DNA of 64,000 bases from Clostridiales bacterium oral taxon 876 str. F0540 (GCA_000466585.1 KE993490.1:100562-164561), one strand, 5' to 3'. Numbered from the stretch's first letter, positions 44,506 to 53,705 are shown. Notes: a model not told the origin generated them from the letters alone. Numbers and translations are program-made.

Positions 44506-45357
44506 TTAAAGTGTATAGTACATTTCGTACTGGCTTATAATATCTCTAGTGAAGCCTTTGTGATTTACATAGCCTTGAAGGGAGGCGTTGTTTGGAAAGC
44601 TTATGCTTAACTTTTCAAGCTTTAATTCATCTACACCCTTTAATATTAAATCTGTTCCTATACCGTTGTTTCTAAACTCAGGGCTTACCCATATAAAACT
44701 TACTTTAGAAGATTTGTTTAGGCTGATAGCGCCTATTAATATGTTGTTTTTGTAGGCTCCAAAGCTTAATTGACCTTCTGATTTTTTAAGATAGTCTAAA
44801 TCATTTTGCCAGTTTATATGAGTATCTTTAAGATTTTCAAAGGCTTTTTCTAATTCTTCAAAGGGTATTTCTTTAATAATAATGTCATGGTTTTCTTTAA
44901 AGGACAGCTTGTTTAAATCAGTTAGGGAATAATAGCTTAAGTCATAGATTTTTTCATAGCCGTTCTTTTTATAAAAGTTAATTGCTCTGTCATTTCCAAC
45001 TATAACTTCTAAAAATAGCTGCCTGCAGCCTGCTTTGATTGCGGCTGCCTTATGAAGATCATGAAGGTTTTTGCTTACTCCTTTTCCTCTGTACTCAGGA
45101 TGAACTGCCAAGGTTCCGCATCTTATTGTTTTAATGCCTTCATAAGTTTTGATGGCACCTAATATTACCCCTATAGGCTTATCTTCATCTAAGGCTATAA
45201 AGGAAGTTTCTAAATTATTTCCTTCCGGACCGAAAAATCTTTTAAAAAAGAAATCTTCGGGGACCTCCATTTTTATTATATAGTCTGAAAATCCGATTTT
45301 AAATGCTTCGTAAATAAGACTTTTCTCAACTTCCAAGCAATTTTTATAAGTTATCAT
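44506..45357 (-). CDS. Tandem GNAT acetyltransferase
   Basis: Two-module GNAT, 283 residues. The first module carries the full acetyl-CoA loop LAVHPEYRGKGVSKNLHDL and the motif B end LEVIVGNDRAINFYKKNGYEKI; the second has a weaker loop WVSPEFRNNGIGTDLI. This layout is like mycothiol-synthase-type double GNATs and YobR-like proteins. It follows a TetR repressor by 16 nt on the same strand, so it is probably induced by that regulator's ligand, perhaps as a resistance enzyme. Substrate unknown. Confidence 0.87.
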   Translation of the reverse strand: MITYKNCLEVEKSLIYEAFKIGFSDYIIKMEVPEDFFFKRFFGPEGNNLETSFIALDEDKPIGVILGAIKTYEGIKTIRCGTLAVHPEYRGKGVSKNLHDLHKAAAIKAGCRQLFLEVIVGNDRAINFYKKNGYEKIYDLSYYSLTDLNKLSFKENHDIIIKEIPFEELEKAFENLKDTHINWQNDLDYLKKSEGQLSFGAYKNNILIGAISLNKSSKVSFIWVSPEFRNNGIGTDLILKGVDELKLEKLSISFPNNASLQGYVNHKGFTRDIISQYEMYYTL

Positions 45358-45373
45358 TTTTAGTTACCCCCAT

Positions 45374-45973
45374 CTATAATGATTTTAAAATAATATCTAT
45401 GTAGTTTTTTATGATGCTCTCATTGATTGGTACATCCATAACACTATTGAAAAATCCCATGCCATCCATACTTGACAGAATTATATATACCATTGAAGCA
45501 ATATCTAAATCCTTTTTAAATTCACCATTTTCTACTCCGGACTTCAGTATATCTGAAAGGTCCCTTTTGAAAAGCTCATATCTTTCTTTTGCTTTATCTG
45601 AGGTATCCTTATTTTTTGAAAGCACAGACCAAAACTCAAAGGTAAACCTTGCATTAAGTCTTGCTTCTTCGTTAAGCTGGCCATAAAGTATCCATTCAAT
45701 ATATTTAATTAATTTTTCCTTATTAGACATATTGCTAGTAAAGCTTTGAACAAGCTTATGCCTTTGAGCAAACCGATCTTCTGCAATGGCTAAAAATATT
45801 TCTTCTTTACTTTTAAAATAATTATATATTCCTCCCTTGCTTATGCCGGAAGCCTTTACAATGTCATCCATGGAGGTTTCAGTGAAACCTTTCTTGGAGA
45901 ATAATTTCATAGCATGATCTATTATTATATTTCTTCTTAAGATTTTTGCTTCATCAGAAATTTTAGGTGCCAT
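45374..45973 (-). CDS. TetR/AcrR-family regulator
   Basis: 199-residue TetR regulator. HTH: AMKLFSKKGFTETSMDDIV then GISKGGIYNYFKSKEEIF. The C-terminal half resembles the YfiR/AcrR-type ligand domain (RFTFEFWSVLSKNKD). It heads the unit with the double GNAT. An imperfect palindrome typical of TetR operators lies just upstream at 45991-46010, consistent with autorepression. GGAGA ribosome site before the ATG. Confidence 0.88.
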   Translation of the reverse strand: MAPKISDEAKILRRNIIIDHAMKLFSKKGFTETSMDDIVKASGISKGGIYNYFKSKEEIFLAIAEDRFAQRHKLVQSFTSNMSNKEKLIKYIEWILYGQLNEEARLNARFTFEFWSVLSKNKDTSDKAKERYELFKRDLSDILKSGVENGEFKKDLDIASMVYIILSSMDGMGFFNSVMDVPINESIIKNYIDIILKSL

Positions 45974-45990
45974 AATAGTCTCCTTATTAA

Positions 45991-46010
45991 AACCGACTGG
46001 TTGGTCTTTT
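45991..46010. promoter_or_regulatory. Probable TetR operator
   Basis: ACCGACTGGTTGGT is palindromic at ten of fourteen positions and reads as divergent ACC/GGT half-sites typical of AcrR-like operators, 20-35 nt upstream of the tetR start. Confidence 0.5.
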
Positions 46011-46142
46011 ATTTTATAGTAGCATATTGATTAGGAAATTTCAATTATATGATAAAATTTACTCATGAGAATATAAATCTTCATAAATTAGAAATGATGT
46101 ATCATTCTATTAACTGGTAGGATTTAAATAGGGAAATTAAGA

Positions 46143-46198
46143 AAAACACAGAAGCTGCGGAAGAAAAGATTATGCTTCCGCGTTTTCTGTGTCTTTTT
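46143..46198. terminator. Bidirectional terminator after the ABC exporter operon
   Basis: A long interrupted stem, AACACAGAA..GCGGAAG against CTTCCGC..TTTCTGTGT, with A and T runs on both sides, 21 nt past the exporter stop. Confidence 0.85.
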
Positions 46199-46218
46199 AA
46201 AATCAGCAGCAAGTATAG

Positions 46219-47961
46219 CTAAGAATTGGCGTATTGGCTATTGTATAGCCTAGCATAAAATCCTTCTTCTTTAAGCAGTTCTTCATGATTGCCTTGTTCT
46301 ATTATGTGTCCGTTTTTCATGACAAGAATTAAATCTGCATCACGAATGGTAGAGAGTCTGTGAGCTATAACAAAGCTTGTGCGTCCCTTCATTAGTGTTA
46401 AAAAGGCCTTTTGAATTCTTGCTTCCGTTAAGGTATCAATGCTGCTTGTAGCTTCATCTAAAATTAGCATTGAAGGATCCATAAGCATTACTCTTGCAAT
46501 AGTTAGAAGCTGCCTTTGTCCTTGAGACAAATTGCCACCTTCTTCAACTATGAGAGTATCGTAGCCTTGAGGAAGTCTTTTTATAAAACTGTGAGCATGA
46601 GAGGCTTTAGCGGCATTTATGATTTCTGCCATAGAAGCATCCGGCTTTCCATAAGCTATATTATCCTTGATAGTTCCTGCAAAGAGCCAGCTTTCCTGAA
46701 GCACCATTCCAAAAGAACGTCTCAGACTGTCTTTTGTAACTTCCTGAATATTAATACCATCAATTGATATGCTGCCGCTGTTTAATTCGTAAAATCTCAT
46801 AAGCAGATTTACAAGGGTAGTCTTGCCTGCGCCTGTTGGACCAACGATAGCAACTGTGCTTCCGGGTTTTATATCCATATTCAAGCCTTCAATTAATGGA
46901 ACGTCCTGTTTATAGGAAAAATAAACATTATTAAAGCTTACGTGACCGCTTACCTCTGGAAGTTCAGGTACTTTATCACCGTCAAAGCTTTCAGAAGCTT
47001 CATCTAAGATGTTAAAAATTCTCTCAGCAGAAGCAATAGCAGCCTGAAGCTGAGTCGCAATACTTGTTATATCGTTTATAGGCTTAGAAAATTGAGTGGA
47101 ATAAATTAAAAAGCTTGATATCTTTCCTATAGAAAGTCCGCCCGCTATTGAAAGCAATGCTCCAATTATTCCTGATAATACATAAGCAGTATTATTTACA
47201 AATCTGGTTGCGGGATTTGTAAGGGAAGAATAAAACTGAGCCATTTGTCCGCATTCATAAAGTCTTGCATTTATCTCTTCAAAATTTTGCTGAGAGCGCT
47301 CTTCGTAGTTGAAGGCTTTAACAATCTTTTGATTTCCTATAATTTCTTCTATATAACCATTAAGCTCGCCTAAGGTTTTAGACTGTTCTCTGAACATTTT
47401 TCTTGAACGCTTTGCAATAAAAGAAGAAATCAAAAAACAAAGTGGAGTTATAATGACTACTACAAGAGTTATTATAGGACTTAACTTCACCATAAATGCA
47501 AAGGAACCTACAAGGGTTATAACTCCTGAAAAAAGCTGGGTAATACCTTGAAGAAGTCCCTCTGAAACAGAGTCAATATCATTAGTAAGCCTGCTTATTA
47601 TATCTCCATGAGGATGAGTGTCATAGTATTTTAGTGATAGAGTATTTATTTTATCAAAAGCCTGCTGCCTTATATCTCTTACTGTACGATTTGATATTAT
47701 ACTTGTAAACACAGAAAGCAGCCATTGGAAAATCGCACTTATGGCATATATAACAGCAAGCAGAATAACTATTTTTAATATTGCAGAAAAGTTTACATTA
47801 CCTTTTGAGACAATATTGTCAATAGCTTTTCCGGTGTAGAAGGGAGCTATAATTAGAAGCATATTGCAGGCAAAGGAAAAGAATATAACCGAAGCCAAAT
47901 ACCCTTTGTATTTTCCTACATATTTTAAAATTCTAAGCAGCGTATTATTTTTCAAGCTCAT
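46219..47961 (-). CDS. ABC exporter half-transporter, subunit with canonical Walker B
   Basis: Type IV ABC exporter half (membrane domain about 1-310, nucleotide-binding domain about 335-575), 580 residues. Walker A GPTGAGKTT, signature LSQGQRQLL (Gln in place of the usual second Gly), Walker B LILDEATSSID with the catalytic Glu, H-loop IAHRLSTI. It overlaps the partner gene by 17 nt, so the two form a heterodimer of the BmrCD/LmrCD/YheIH type, usually multidrug or peptide efflux. The partner has the degenerate site, see 47945-49690. Confidence 0.92.
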   Translation of the reverse strand: MSLKNNTLLRILKYVGKYKGYLASVIFFSFACNMLLIIAPFYTGKAIDNIVSKGNVNFSAILKIVILLAVIYAISAIFQWLLSVFTSIISNRTVRDIRQQAFDKINTLSLKYYDTHPHGDIISRLTNDIDSVSEGLLQGITQLFSGVITLVGSFAFMVKLSPIITLVVVIITPLCFLISSFIAKRSRKMFREQSKTLGELNGYIEEIIGNQKIVKAFNYEERSQQNFEEINARLYECGQMAQFYSSLTNPATRFVNNTAYVLSGIIGALLSIAGGLSIGKISSFLIYSTQFSKPINDITSIATQLQAAIASAERIFNILDEASESFDGDKVPELPEVSGHVSFNNVYFSYKQDVPLIEGLNMDIKPGSTVAIVGPTGAGKTTLVNLLMRFYELNSGSISIDGINIQEVTKDSLRRSFGMVLQESWLFAGTIKDNIAYGKPDASMAEIINAAKASHAHSFIKRLPQGYDTLIVEEGGNLSQGQRQLLTIARVMLMDPSMLILDEATSSIDTLTEARIQKAFLTLMKGRTSFVIAHRLSTIRDADLILVMKNGHIIEQGNHEELLKEEGFYARLYNSQYANS

Positions 47962-49690
47962 CTACCTCCTTGCTGTCAAGTTGAGATAAGCAGATTTCTT
48001 TGTAAACCTCACAGTTTTTAAAGAGTTCCTTGTGAGTTCCTATACCTGCCTGTACACCATCATCAAGTACAATAATAAAATCCGCATCTTTTACTGAGTT
48101 AACACGCTGTGAAACTATAACTACAGACATATTTTCAGTGGAATCCTTAAGGGCTTTTCTCAAGGCTGCATCCGTAGCATAGTCTAGAGCGCTGGAACTG
48201 TCATCTAAAATCAGTATTTCAGGATGCTTAACTAAGGCTCTGGCTATAGTCAGCCTTTGCTTCTGACCGCCCGAGAAATTGGAACCGCCTTGGGATATAT
48301 AGGTTTCATAGCCTTCAGGAAGCTTTTCTATAAATTCAGCAGCCTGAGCAATTTTTGCTGCAGCCTCTATCTCATTATCAGAAGCACTTTCAAGTCCCCA
48401 GCGGATGTTTTCAGATACAGTTCCGGAAAAAAGCACAGCCTTTTGAGGAACTACACCTGTTTTATTTCTAAGTGTTTCAAGTGAATAATCTTTAACATCT
48501 ATTCCATTTATGAGCACATTTCCTTCAGTTGAATCGTAAAATCTAGGTATAAGATTTACAAGAGTGCTCTTACCGGAACCTGTGCTTCCTATTATTCCGA
48601 CAGTTTGGTTTTTAAATATTTTAAAGGAAATATCCTTTAGCGCATATTCATTTGATTGTTTATATGTAAAAGAAACTCCTTGAAATTCAACTGCAGGAGA
48701 ATTATCGTCCAAGCTATCAGCTAAGTTTGAAGACTTTTCCACAATGCTTCCTTTAGTTTCAAATACTTCATTTACACGAGCAGCTGAGGCAGCAGCCTTT
48801 GTAAAGGTAACAACCAGGCTTGCAACTATTATAAGTGAAGAAAAAATCTGAGTTACATAGTTTATATAAGCTATAATTTGTCCCTGAGTCATTCCGCCTA
48901 CATTTACCCTAATGCCACCAAACCATATAATTGCTATAATTGCAAAGTTCATTATTATTGAGGTTGCAGGGTTCATTAAGGAAGAAAGCTTTCCAACAGA
49001 TATTGCAGTATCTGACAAAGCTGTGTTTGAACTTTTAAACCTGTCCTTTTCATGAGTTGTTCTTGCAAAGGCTCTTATAACCCTTACGCCGGAAAGATTT
49101 TCTCTAAGGACTGCAGCTAATTTATCAAGGTTTCCCTGCACAGTTTTATAAAGTGGAATTGATTTGGACATAACTAAAAATAAAACTATTGCAAATAAAG
49201 GCAGTATAACAAGTATTACAATAGAAAGCTTAAAATCCAGAATCATAGCCATAATGAGTCCGCCTATACATAAAAAAGGAGCTCGTACCACCAGTCGAAT
49301 CCACATGGCAACAGCAAATTGAAGCTGAGTAACATCATTTGTAATTCTGTTTATAAGAGATGCTGTACCAAAGCTGTCAATTTCAGTGTGGGATAGAGTT
49401 CCTATATGCTTAAAAATAGAATTTCTTACTATTGTTCCAAAGCCTTGAGAGGCTATGGAGGCAAAATACTGACAGGTAAAGGCGCATATCATTCCCACTA
49501 CAGCGATAAGAAGCATCAATGCTCCCATTTTCAATGTGTAGGATACATCCTTGTTTTTTACTCCATTATCTATAACGAGAGCCATAAGCGTTGGAATAGT
49601 AAGTTCAAATATAGCTTCTAAAAGCTTAAAAAATTGACCGAGAAACACATTTTTCTTGTAGTTTTTTAAAAACGGCAGCAATTTCAGCAA
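47945..49690 (-). CDS. ABC exporter half-transporter, subunit with degenerate Walker B
   Basis: 581-residue half-transporter, first gene of the exporter operon. Walker A GSTGSGKST, signature FSGGQKQRL, Walker B LILDDSSSALD with Asp where the catalytic Glu is expected, and IVSQRVNSV in place of the H-loop His (Gln). This is the standard pattern of the non-catalytic subunit in heterodimeric exporters such as BmrC or TM287. The six membrane helices lie within about 1-310. No regulator sits in this operon; the structured leader repeats upstream belong to the divergent capA gene. Confidence 0.92.
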   Translation of the reverse strand: MLKLLPFLKNYKKNVFLGQFFKLLEAIFELTIPTLMALVIDNGVKNKDVSYTLKMGALMLLIAVVGMICAFTCQYFASIASQGFGTIVRNSIFKHIGTLSHTEIDSFGTASLINRITNDVTQLQFAVAMWIRLVVRAPFLCIGGLIMAMILDFKLSIVILVILPLFAIVLFLVMSKSIPLYKTVQGNLDKLAAVLRENLSGVRVIRAFARTTHEKDRFKSSNTALSDTAISVGKLSSLMNPATSIIMNFAIIAIIWFGGIRVNVGGMTQGQIIAYINYVTQIFSSLIIVASLVVTFTKAAASAARVNEVFETKGSIVEKSSNLADSLDDNSPAVEFQGVSFTYKQSNEYALKDISFKIFKNQTVGIIGSTGSGKSTLVNLIPRFYDSTEGNVLINGIDVKDYSLETLRNKTGVVPQKAVLFSGTVSENIRWGLESASDNEIEAAAKIAQAAEFIEKLPEGYETYISQGGSNFSGGQKQRLTIARALVKHPEILILDDSSSALDYATDAALRKALKDSTENMSVVIVSQRVNSVKDADFIIVLDDGVQAGIGTHKELFKNCEVYKEICLSQLDSKEVDELEK

Positions 49691-49851
49691 TTAAAGTCCC
49701 CCCTTGAAGAATGTTATATAAAACTCCATATACATTATAACAAATATAAAGGTTACAAAAAGATTAAAAAAATAAAAATCTATGGCTATTTTGTTAAACT
49801 TACTATACAATTTTTATACAAGATGTCTCATTTTTACATCTAAGAAAGATA
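49691..49851. other. Divergent promoter region, ABC exporter / capA leader
   Basis: AT-rich non-coding DNA; GGGGGGA ribosome site of the minus-strand exporter at its left edge and a plus-strand promoter candidate near its right. Confidence 0.5.
49791..49819 (+). promoter_or_regulatory. Candidate promoter of the capA leader
   Basis: TTGTTA, 17-bp spacer, TTATAC. A start near 49826 would transcribe all three leader repeats. Confidence 0.5.
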
Positions 49852-50008
49852 GTAATGCTGAATGCACTTGAACGGGTAGTTTGCGAGGCTAAAGTCCTAA
49901 ATGGACTTTAGCGGGCGACTTGTGAGCGATAGAGAATGCATTAAGTTGCCCAGTGCCAAAAGGGAAACGAGCACTCTTAAACTACCCAGTGTTCCGAGTG
50001 AAAGGAGG
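49852..50008 (+). repeat. Structured leader repeat, copy B1, split by a nested copy
   Basis: Left part 49852-49887 ends GGGTAGTTTGCGAG; right part resumes at about 49963 with GGAAACGAGCACTCTT and AAACTACCC, then GTTCCGAGTGAAAGGAGG. The stem GGGTAGTTT/AAACTACCC is intact across the insertion. Its first hairpin is eroded (TAATGC against GCACTTGAA, loop TGAAT). Confidence 0.8.
49888..49962 (+). repeat. Structured leader repeat, copy B2, inserted inside B1
   Basis: Stem 1 GCTAAAGTCC/GGACTTTAGC with TAAAT loop (10 bp); stem 2 GGGCGACTT/AAGTTGCCC (one G-U); then AGTGCCAAAAG. It lacks the GAGTGAAAGGAGG tail. It lies exactly in the internal loop of B1, between GCGAG and GGAAACGAG. Confidence 0.8.
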
Positions 50009-50093
50009 TACAAGTGCTAAATGCACTTGTGCGGGTAGTTTGCGAGTGGAAACGAGCATTCTTAAACTACCCAGTGTTCCGAGTGAAAGGAGG
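50009..50093 (+). repeat. Structured leader repeat, copy B3 (supplies the capA ribosome site)
   Basis: Stem 1 ACAAGTGC/GCACTTGT with TAAAT loop; stem 2 GGGTAGTTT/AAACTACCC with loop beginning GCGAGTGGAAACGAG; tail GTTCCGAGTGAAAGGAGG, five bases before the capA ATG. Confidence 0.85.
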
Positions 50094-50098
50094 AAAAT

Positions 50099-51247
50099 AT
50101 GAGAAGAAAAAGATCGAAAAAGAAATCAAAGAACAAGGTAATAGTGGTTGCGTCTCTGTTAACTATATCTTTCCTAGCTTTAGGGTTTTACATAGGCTAC
50201 AGGCTAACAAACAATAAAATTTCAGCTGAAAAGAATAATAATAAAGTTACAGAGGCAGTGAAGCCCGCCGAGGAAATTAAACCTCAGGTTCCTGAGAAGC
50301 CAGCAGCAGCTTCTGCAGAGCTTGTAATAACAAGTGTTGGCGACTGCACTATAGGACATGATGATAAATTTGCCTTTGCGCAAAGCCTGCCAGATGTTTT
50401 AGGAAAAAACAATAACGACTTAGGATACTTCTTTAAGAATGTTGCCGATATATTTAAGGCAGATGATATAACTACAGCAAATTTAGAAACTACTTTTACG
50501 ACAGCAAACAAAAAGGCTGAAAAGGAATTTACCTTTAAAGCGCCTCCTGAGTATGCAAAGGCTTTTGTACTTGGAAATATTGAAGGAGTAAATGTATCAA
50601 ACAACCATATTTATGATTATTTGCAGCAGGGGTTTAATGATACGCTTAAATCTTTGCAGGCAGCTAATGTAAATTACTTTGGGGAAGGCAACAAGTGGGT
50701 AACTGAAGCTAAAGGCATAAAGGTAGGATATTTAGGCTATAGAGGCTTTAGTTATGATAATGCCTTTCTTAAAAAGCTTCAAGGTGATATTGAAGGCTTA
50801 AAGAAGGAAGCTGATTTTGTTGTAGTTAACTTCCACTGGGGTGAAGAAGGAAAGTATAGTCCGAATGCAACTCAAAAGTATTTAGCACATTTTTCAATTG
50901 ATAAGGGTGCTGATCTTATTGTTGGGCATCATCCTCATGTAATTCAAGGACTTGAAACTTATAAAGGCAAGACCATAGCCTACAGCATGGGAAACTTTGC
51001 TTTTGGCGGAAATAAAAACCCACCGGATAAGGATACCTTTATTCTTCAGCTTAAGCTTAATTTTACTAACAAGAAACTTGAAAAGTATGCAGTTCGTGTT
51101 ATACCTTGCAGCATATCTTCTGTAGACTATATTAATAACTATAGCCCAAAGCCCTTAGCTGGAGCTAAAAAAGATGAGCTGCTTCAAAAATTAAATAAGC
51201 TTTCTCCGGATTTAGGTTATTCTATAAAGGATCAGTTTTCAGAATAA
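50099..51247 (+). CDS. CapA-family (poly-gamma-glutamate capsule type) membrane-anchored protein
   Basis: 382 residues: basic start, one membrane segment about 12-34, a linker rich in E, K, P and A to about 78, then a CapA/metallophosphatase-like domain outside the membrane. Visible motifs: SVGDCTIGHDD (metal-site start), TANLETTF, NVSNNHIYDY, VVNFHWGEE, GADLIVGHHPHVIQGLE and YSMGNFAFGG. CapA-type proteins act in export or retention of poly-gamma-glutamate or as related envelope enzymes; no capBC genes are present, so a different wall substrate is likely. Start chosen by the ribosome site provided by leader repeat B3. Confidence 0.88.
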   Translation: MRRKRSKKKSKNKVIVVASLLTISFLALGFYIGYRLTNNKISAEKNNNKVTEAVKPAEEIKPQVPEKPAAASAELVITSVGDCTIGHDDKFAFAQSLPDVLGKNNNDLGYFFKNVADIFKADDITTANLETTFTTANKKAEKEFTFKAPPEYAKAFVLGNIEGVNVSNNHIYDYLQQGFNDTLKSLQAANVNYFGEGNKWVTEAKGIKVGYLGYRGFSYDNAFLKKLQGDIEGLKKEADFVVVNFHWGEEGKYSPNATQKYLAHFSIDKGADLIVGHHPHVIQGLETYKGKTIAYSMGNFAFGGNKNPPDKDTFILQLKLNFTNKKLEKYAVRVIPCSISSVDYINNYSPKPLAGAKKDELLQKLNKLSPDLGYSIKDQFSE

Positions 51248-51619
51248 AGTATTTACAATGCAATAAAGTTTTTTATGTTACTGTGATTAAAAAATAAATT
51301 GCTGGCAATACTTTTAAATGACCTCAATATTATAATCCATAAATTACGTAGTGAGCAGTTGGTCTATCCCCCTAGCCGGCTGCTCTTCTATTTTATTAAA
51401 AAATGGAAAAGCTTAAACTTTTACTTCACCTTTTCCGTAATAGTAGTATAATGTATATAAAACACTGCTAACACTTAGTTTGAAGACTATAAAAACAGTG
51501 GATTTTAACAATTTATTCACAAGGTATAAATTTATAATTGAAATCATTTGTATATCTAATATTAAATTTTGGACTAGCATGTTTGCTTGATTTTAATCAT
51601 TATTGGGATGGTGCGGGAT
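51248..51619. other. Intergenic region between capA and the LCP gene
   Basis: No gene. One GC-richer hairpin at 51353-51385 is a likely capA terminator; the rest is AT-rich and must contain the LCP promoter, which I could not fix. Confidence 0.5.
51353..51393 (+). terminator. Probable terminator after capA
   Basis: An 11-bp stem GAGCAGTTGGT/GCCGGCTGCTC (three G-U pairs) with an 11-nt loop is followed by TTCTATTTTA, a weak T tract. Confidence 0.55.
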
Positions 51620-52954
51620 ATGTGGAAACTTAAGAATTTTTCCTTTAAAAAGCTTTCAAAAAAAGGTAAGATAATAACGATTAGTGCATCAGCTGCGGTT
51701 ATTGTAATCGGTTCAATAGCGGGAGCTTATTTGTATGTCAGACATTCATATAATAATATAGTAGCAGCAGATGCTAATAAACCCTCTGAAAATACCTATA
51801 CTCCAGAGGTACAGGCTCCGGAAGAACCGCAGGATGTAGATTACGGACTTGAATCTGATATAGTTAATATTCTTTTAGTTGGGGTTGATACAAGAGGAGA
51901 ATTCGAGGATTCACGAACGGATTCAATGATAATTGCAACAGTTGATCCTAAGGATAAGAAAGTAAAGCTTACATCTCTTATGAGGGACATGTATGTAGAA
52001 ATACCGGGGCATGGCTATCAAAAGATTAATGCTGCCTTTGAGCTTGGAGGAATAGAACTTCTTAAAAAGACTATAAAATATAACTTCGGCCTTTCTTTAG
52101 ATAAATATGTGGCTATCGACTTTAAAGGTTTTCAAGAGCTTATTGATACATTAAACGGTGTAGAGCTTGAAGTAAAGGATTATGAAGTAAAGGAAATTAA
52201 TAAATATATTGAAGATGTAAATGGTGATAATTCAACGCTGCTTCAAGGACCGGGTGTTCAGAAGCTTAACGGACAGCAGGCCCTATCCTACAGCAGAATA
52301 AGAAAAGTAGGGAACAATGATTTTGAAAGAACAGAAAGACAAAGGAGAGTACTTTCACTTCTACTTTCAAAGGTTAAGGAAACAAAGGTTACAAGCTATC
52401 CTAAACTTTATTCAACTATTTCACCATATTTGAAAACAAATATAGAATTTGAGCCTATGCTTAAATTAGTTTATACAGTATACAAGCTTGATAATTTTAC
52501 ACCGGAGACAACTAGGATACCGGTTGATAATCATTTTAAGGATACAAAGATAAACGGAGCCTCAGTTCTGATACCCGATTTAAGCTATAATGCTAAAGAG
52601 ATCTTTAAATTTATTTATAATACTGTGCCGGCAAAATTATCGGTACCAAATAACAGTAAGGTTTATAATGCGGATATAATAGAGGCAGAAAAGAAAAAAG
52701 AAGCCGAGCAAAAGTCAAAAACAGAGACTCCTGCTGCGACACAGACTCCTGTGACTCAACCTCCAGTACAAGCGCCGCCTGCAGCACAGAACCCACCGGG
52801 AAATCAAAATCCGGTTGAGCCGCCTAAGACTACTCCATCTGGTCAAACCCAGCCGCCTGCAGCAGGGAATGGAGCAGGCAGCACAAATACGGGGGGAAAC
52901 ACTGGTGCAGGATCAACAGGCGGAACAACAACACCAAGCGATACTAAAAAGTAA
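51620..52954 (+). CDS. LytR-CpsA-Psr (LCP) family wall-polymer ligase
   Basis: Transfers undecaprenyl-linked anionic polymers to peptidoglycan outside the membrane. Short cytosolic start, membrane segment about residues 17-39, LCP domain about 80-250 with VGVDTRG, DSRTDSMI, LTSLMRDMYV, KINAAFELGG, SYSRIRKVGNNDFERTERQRRV, then a helical region and a low-complexity tail rich in P, Q, T and finally G/T (about 350-444) that may run through the wall. The start is unclear: ATG at 51620 (chosen), ATG at 51608, or an upstream ATA/TTG-type codon near 51587; only a GGGA about 12 nt upstream helps. Confidence 0.88.
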   Translation: MWKLKNFSFKKLSKKGKIITISASAAVIVIGSIAGAYLYVRHSYNNIVAADANKPSENTYTPEVQAPEEPQDVDYGLESDIVNILLVGVDTRGEFEDSRTDSMIIATVDPKDKKVKLTSLMRDMYVEIPGHGYQKINAAFELGGIELLKKTIKYNFGLSLDKYVAIDFKGFQELIDTLNGVELEVKDYEVKEINKYIEDVNGDNSTLLQGPGVQKLNGQQALSYSRIRKVGNNDFERTERQRRVLSLLLSKVKETKVTSYPKLYSTISPYLKTNIEFEPMLKLVYTVYKLDNFTPETTRIPVDNHFKDTKINGASVLIPDLSYNAKEIFKFIYNTVPAKLSVPNNSKVYNADIIEAEKKKEAEQKSKTETPAATQTPVTQPPVQAPPAAQNPPGNQNPVEPPKTTPSGQTQPPAAGNGAGSTNTGGNTGAGSTGGTTTPSDTKK

Positions 52955-52971
52955 AATATTTTGTATAAATA

Positions 52972-53020
52972 AAAGCACATCGAAATTTCAAATAACCATG
53001 AATTTCAATGTGCTTGTTTT
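52972..53020. terminator. Bidirectional terminator, LCP gene / response regulator
   Basis: Stem AAGCACAT..GAAATT/AATTTC..ATGTGCTT with flanking A and T runs; it overlaps the end of the convergent response regulator gene. Confidence 0.88.
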
Positions 53021-53705
53021 AATGCTTCTTCCACCTATAGCCTACTCCCCATACGGTTTCTATATACTCTGGCTTTGAGGGAAGGGCTTCTATTTTTTCT
53101 CTTAATCTTCGGATATTTACATCCACAATTTTTGTATCGCCAAAATATTCATAGCCCCACACTATGTTTAAAAGTTCATCTCTTGTAAAGGCTTTATTTT
53201 CATTTTCTATGAAGGTTTTTAAAAGCATATATTCCTTTGGAGTCAGGTCAATTTCCTTATCCTCCTTATAAGCTTTCATAGAAAAGATATCTATCTTTAT
53301 CAGCCCTGAATTCAGTATATTAGCAGTCTCTGTCTTAGGTTCACCAATACGCCTGAGCAGTGATTTTGTTCTGGCTATAAGCTCAAGGGGGTTAAAGGGT
53401 TTAACCATATAATCATCTGCTCCAAATTCAAGGCCCATTATTTTATCCATATCCTGTCCCTTTGCAGTGAGCATTATGATTCCTATGTTGGGAAAGTAAC
53501 TTCTAAGAATCTCGCAGGTCTTAAAGCCATCAATTCCTGGAAGCATTAAATCCAGTATTACAATTTGAGGATTTTCCTTTTGAGCCATCTTTATCCCATC
53601 TTCACCTGAAGCAGCCTCAACAACCTTAAAGTTATTTCTTTCAAAATTTATTTTAACAAATTTTCTTATGGATTCCTCATCTTCTATTATCAAAACCTTG
53701 TACAT
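53019..53705 (-). CDS. OmpR/PhoB-family response regulator
   Basis: 228-residue response regulator. Receiver: EDEE at the start, phospho-acceptor in VILDLMLPGIDG, Thr in IMLTAKG, Lys in MVKPFNP. Winged-helix output about 130-225: DLTPKEYMLLKTFIENENKAFTR split here as DLTPKEYMLL and FIENENKAFTRDELL, then VDVNIRRLREKIE and VWGVGYRWKKH. ATG at 53705 follows AGAGG. The kinase is encoded divergently 161 bp away, an arrangement less common than RR-HK operons. A TTGTAAT direct repeat in between and another before the deacetylase gene are candidate binding sites. Confidence 0.92.
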   Translation of the reverse strand: MYKVLIIEDEESIRKFVKINFERNNFKVVEAASGEDGIKMAQKENPQIVILDLMLPGIDGFKTCEILRSYFPNIGIIMLTAKGQDMDKIMGLEFGADDYMVKPFNPLELIARTKSLLRRIGEPKTETANILNSGLIKIDIFSMKAYKEDKEIDLTPKEYMLLKTFIENENKAFTRDELLNIVWGYEYFGDTKIVDVNIRRLREKIEALPSKPEYIETVWGVGYRWKKH

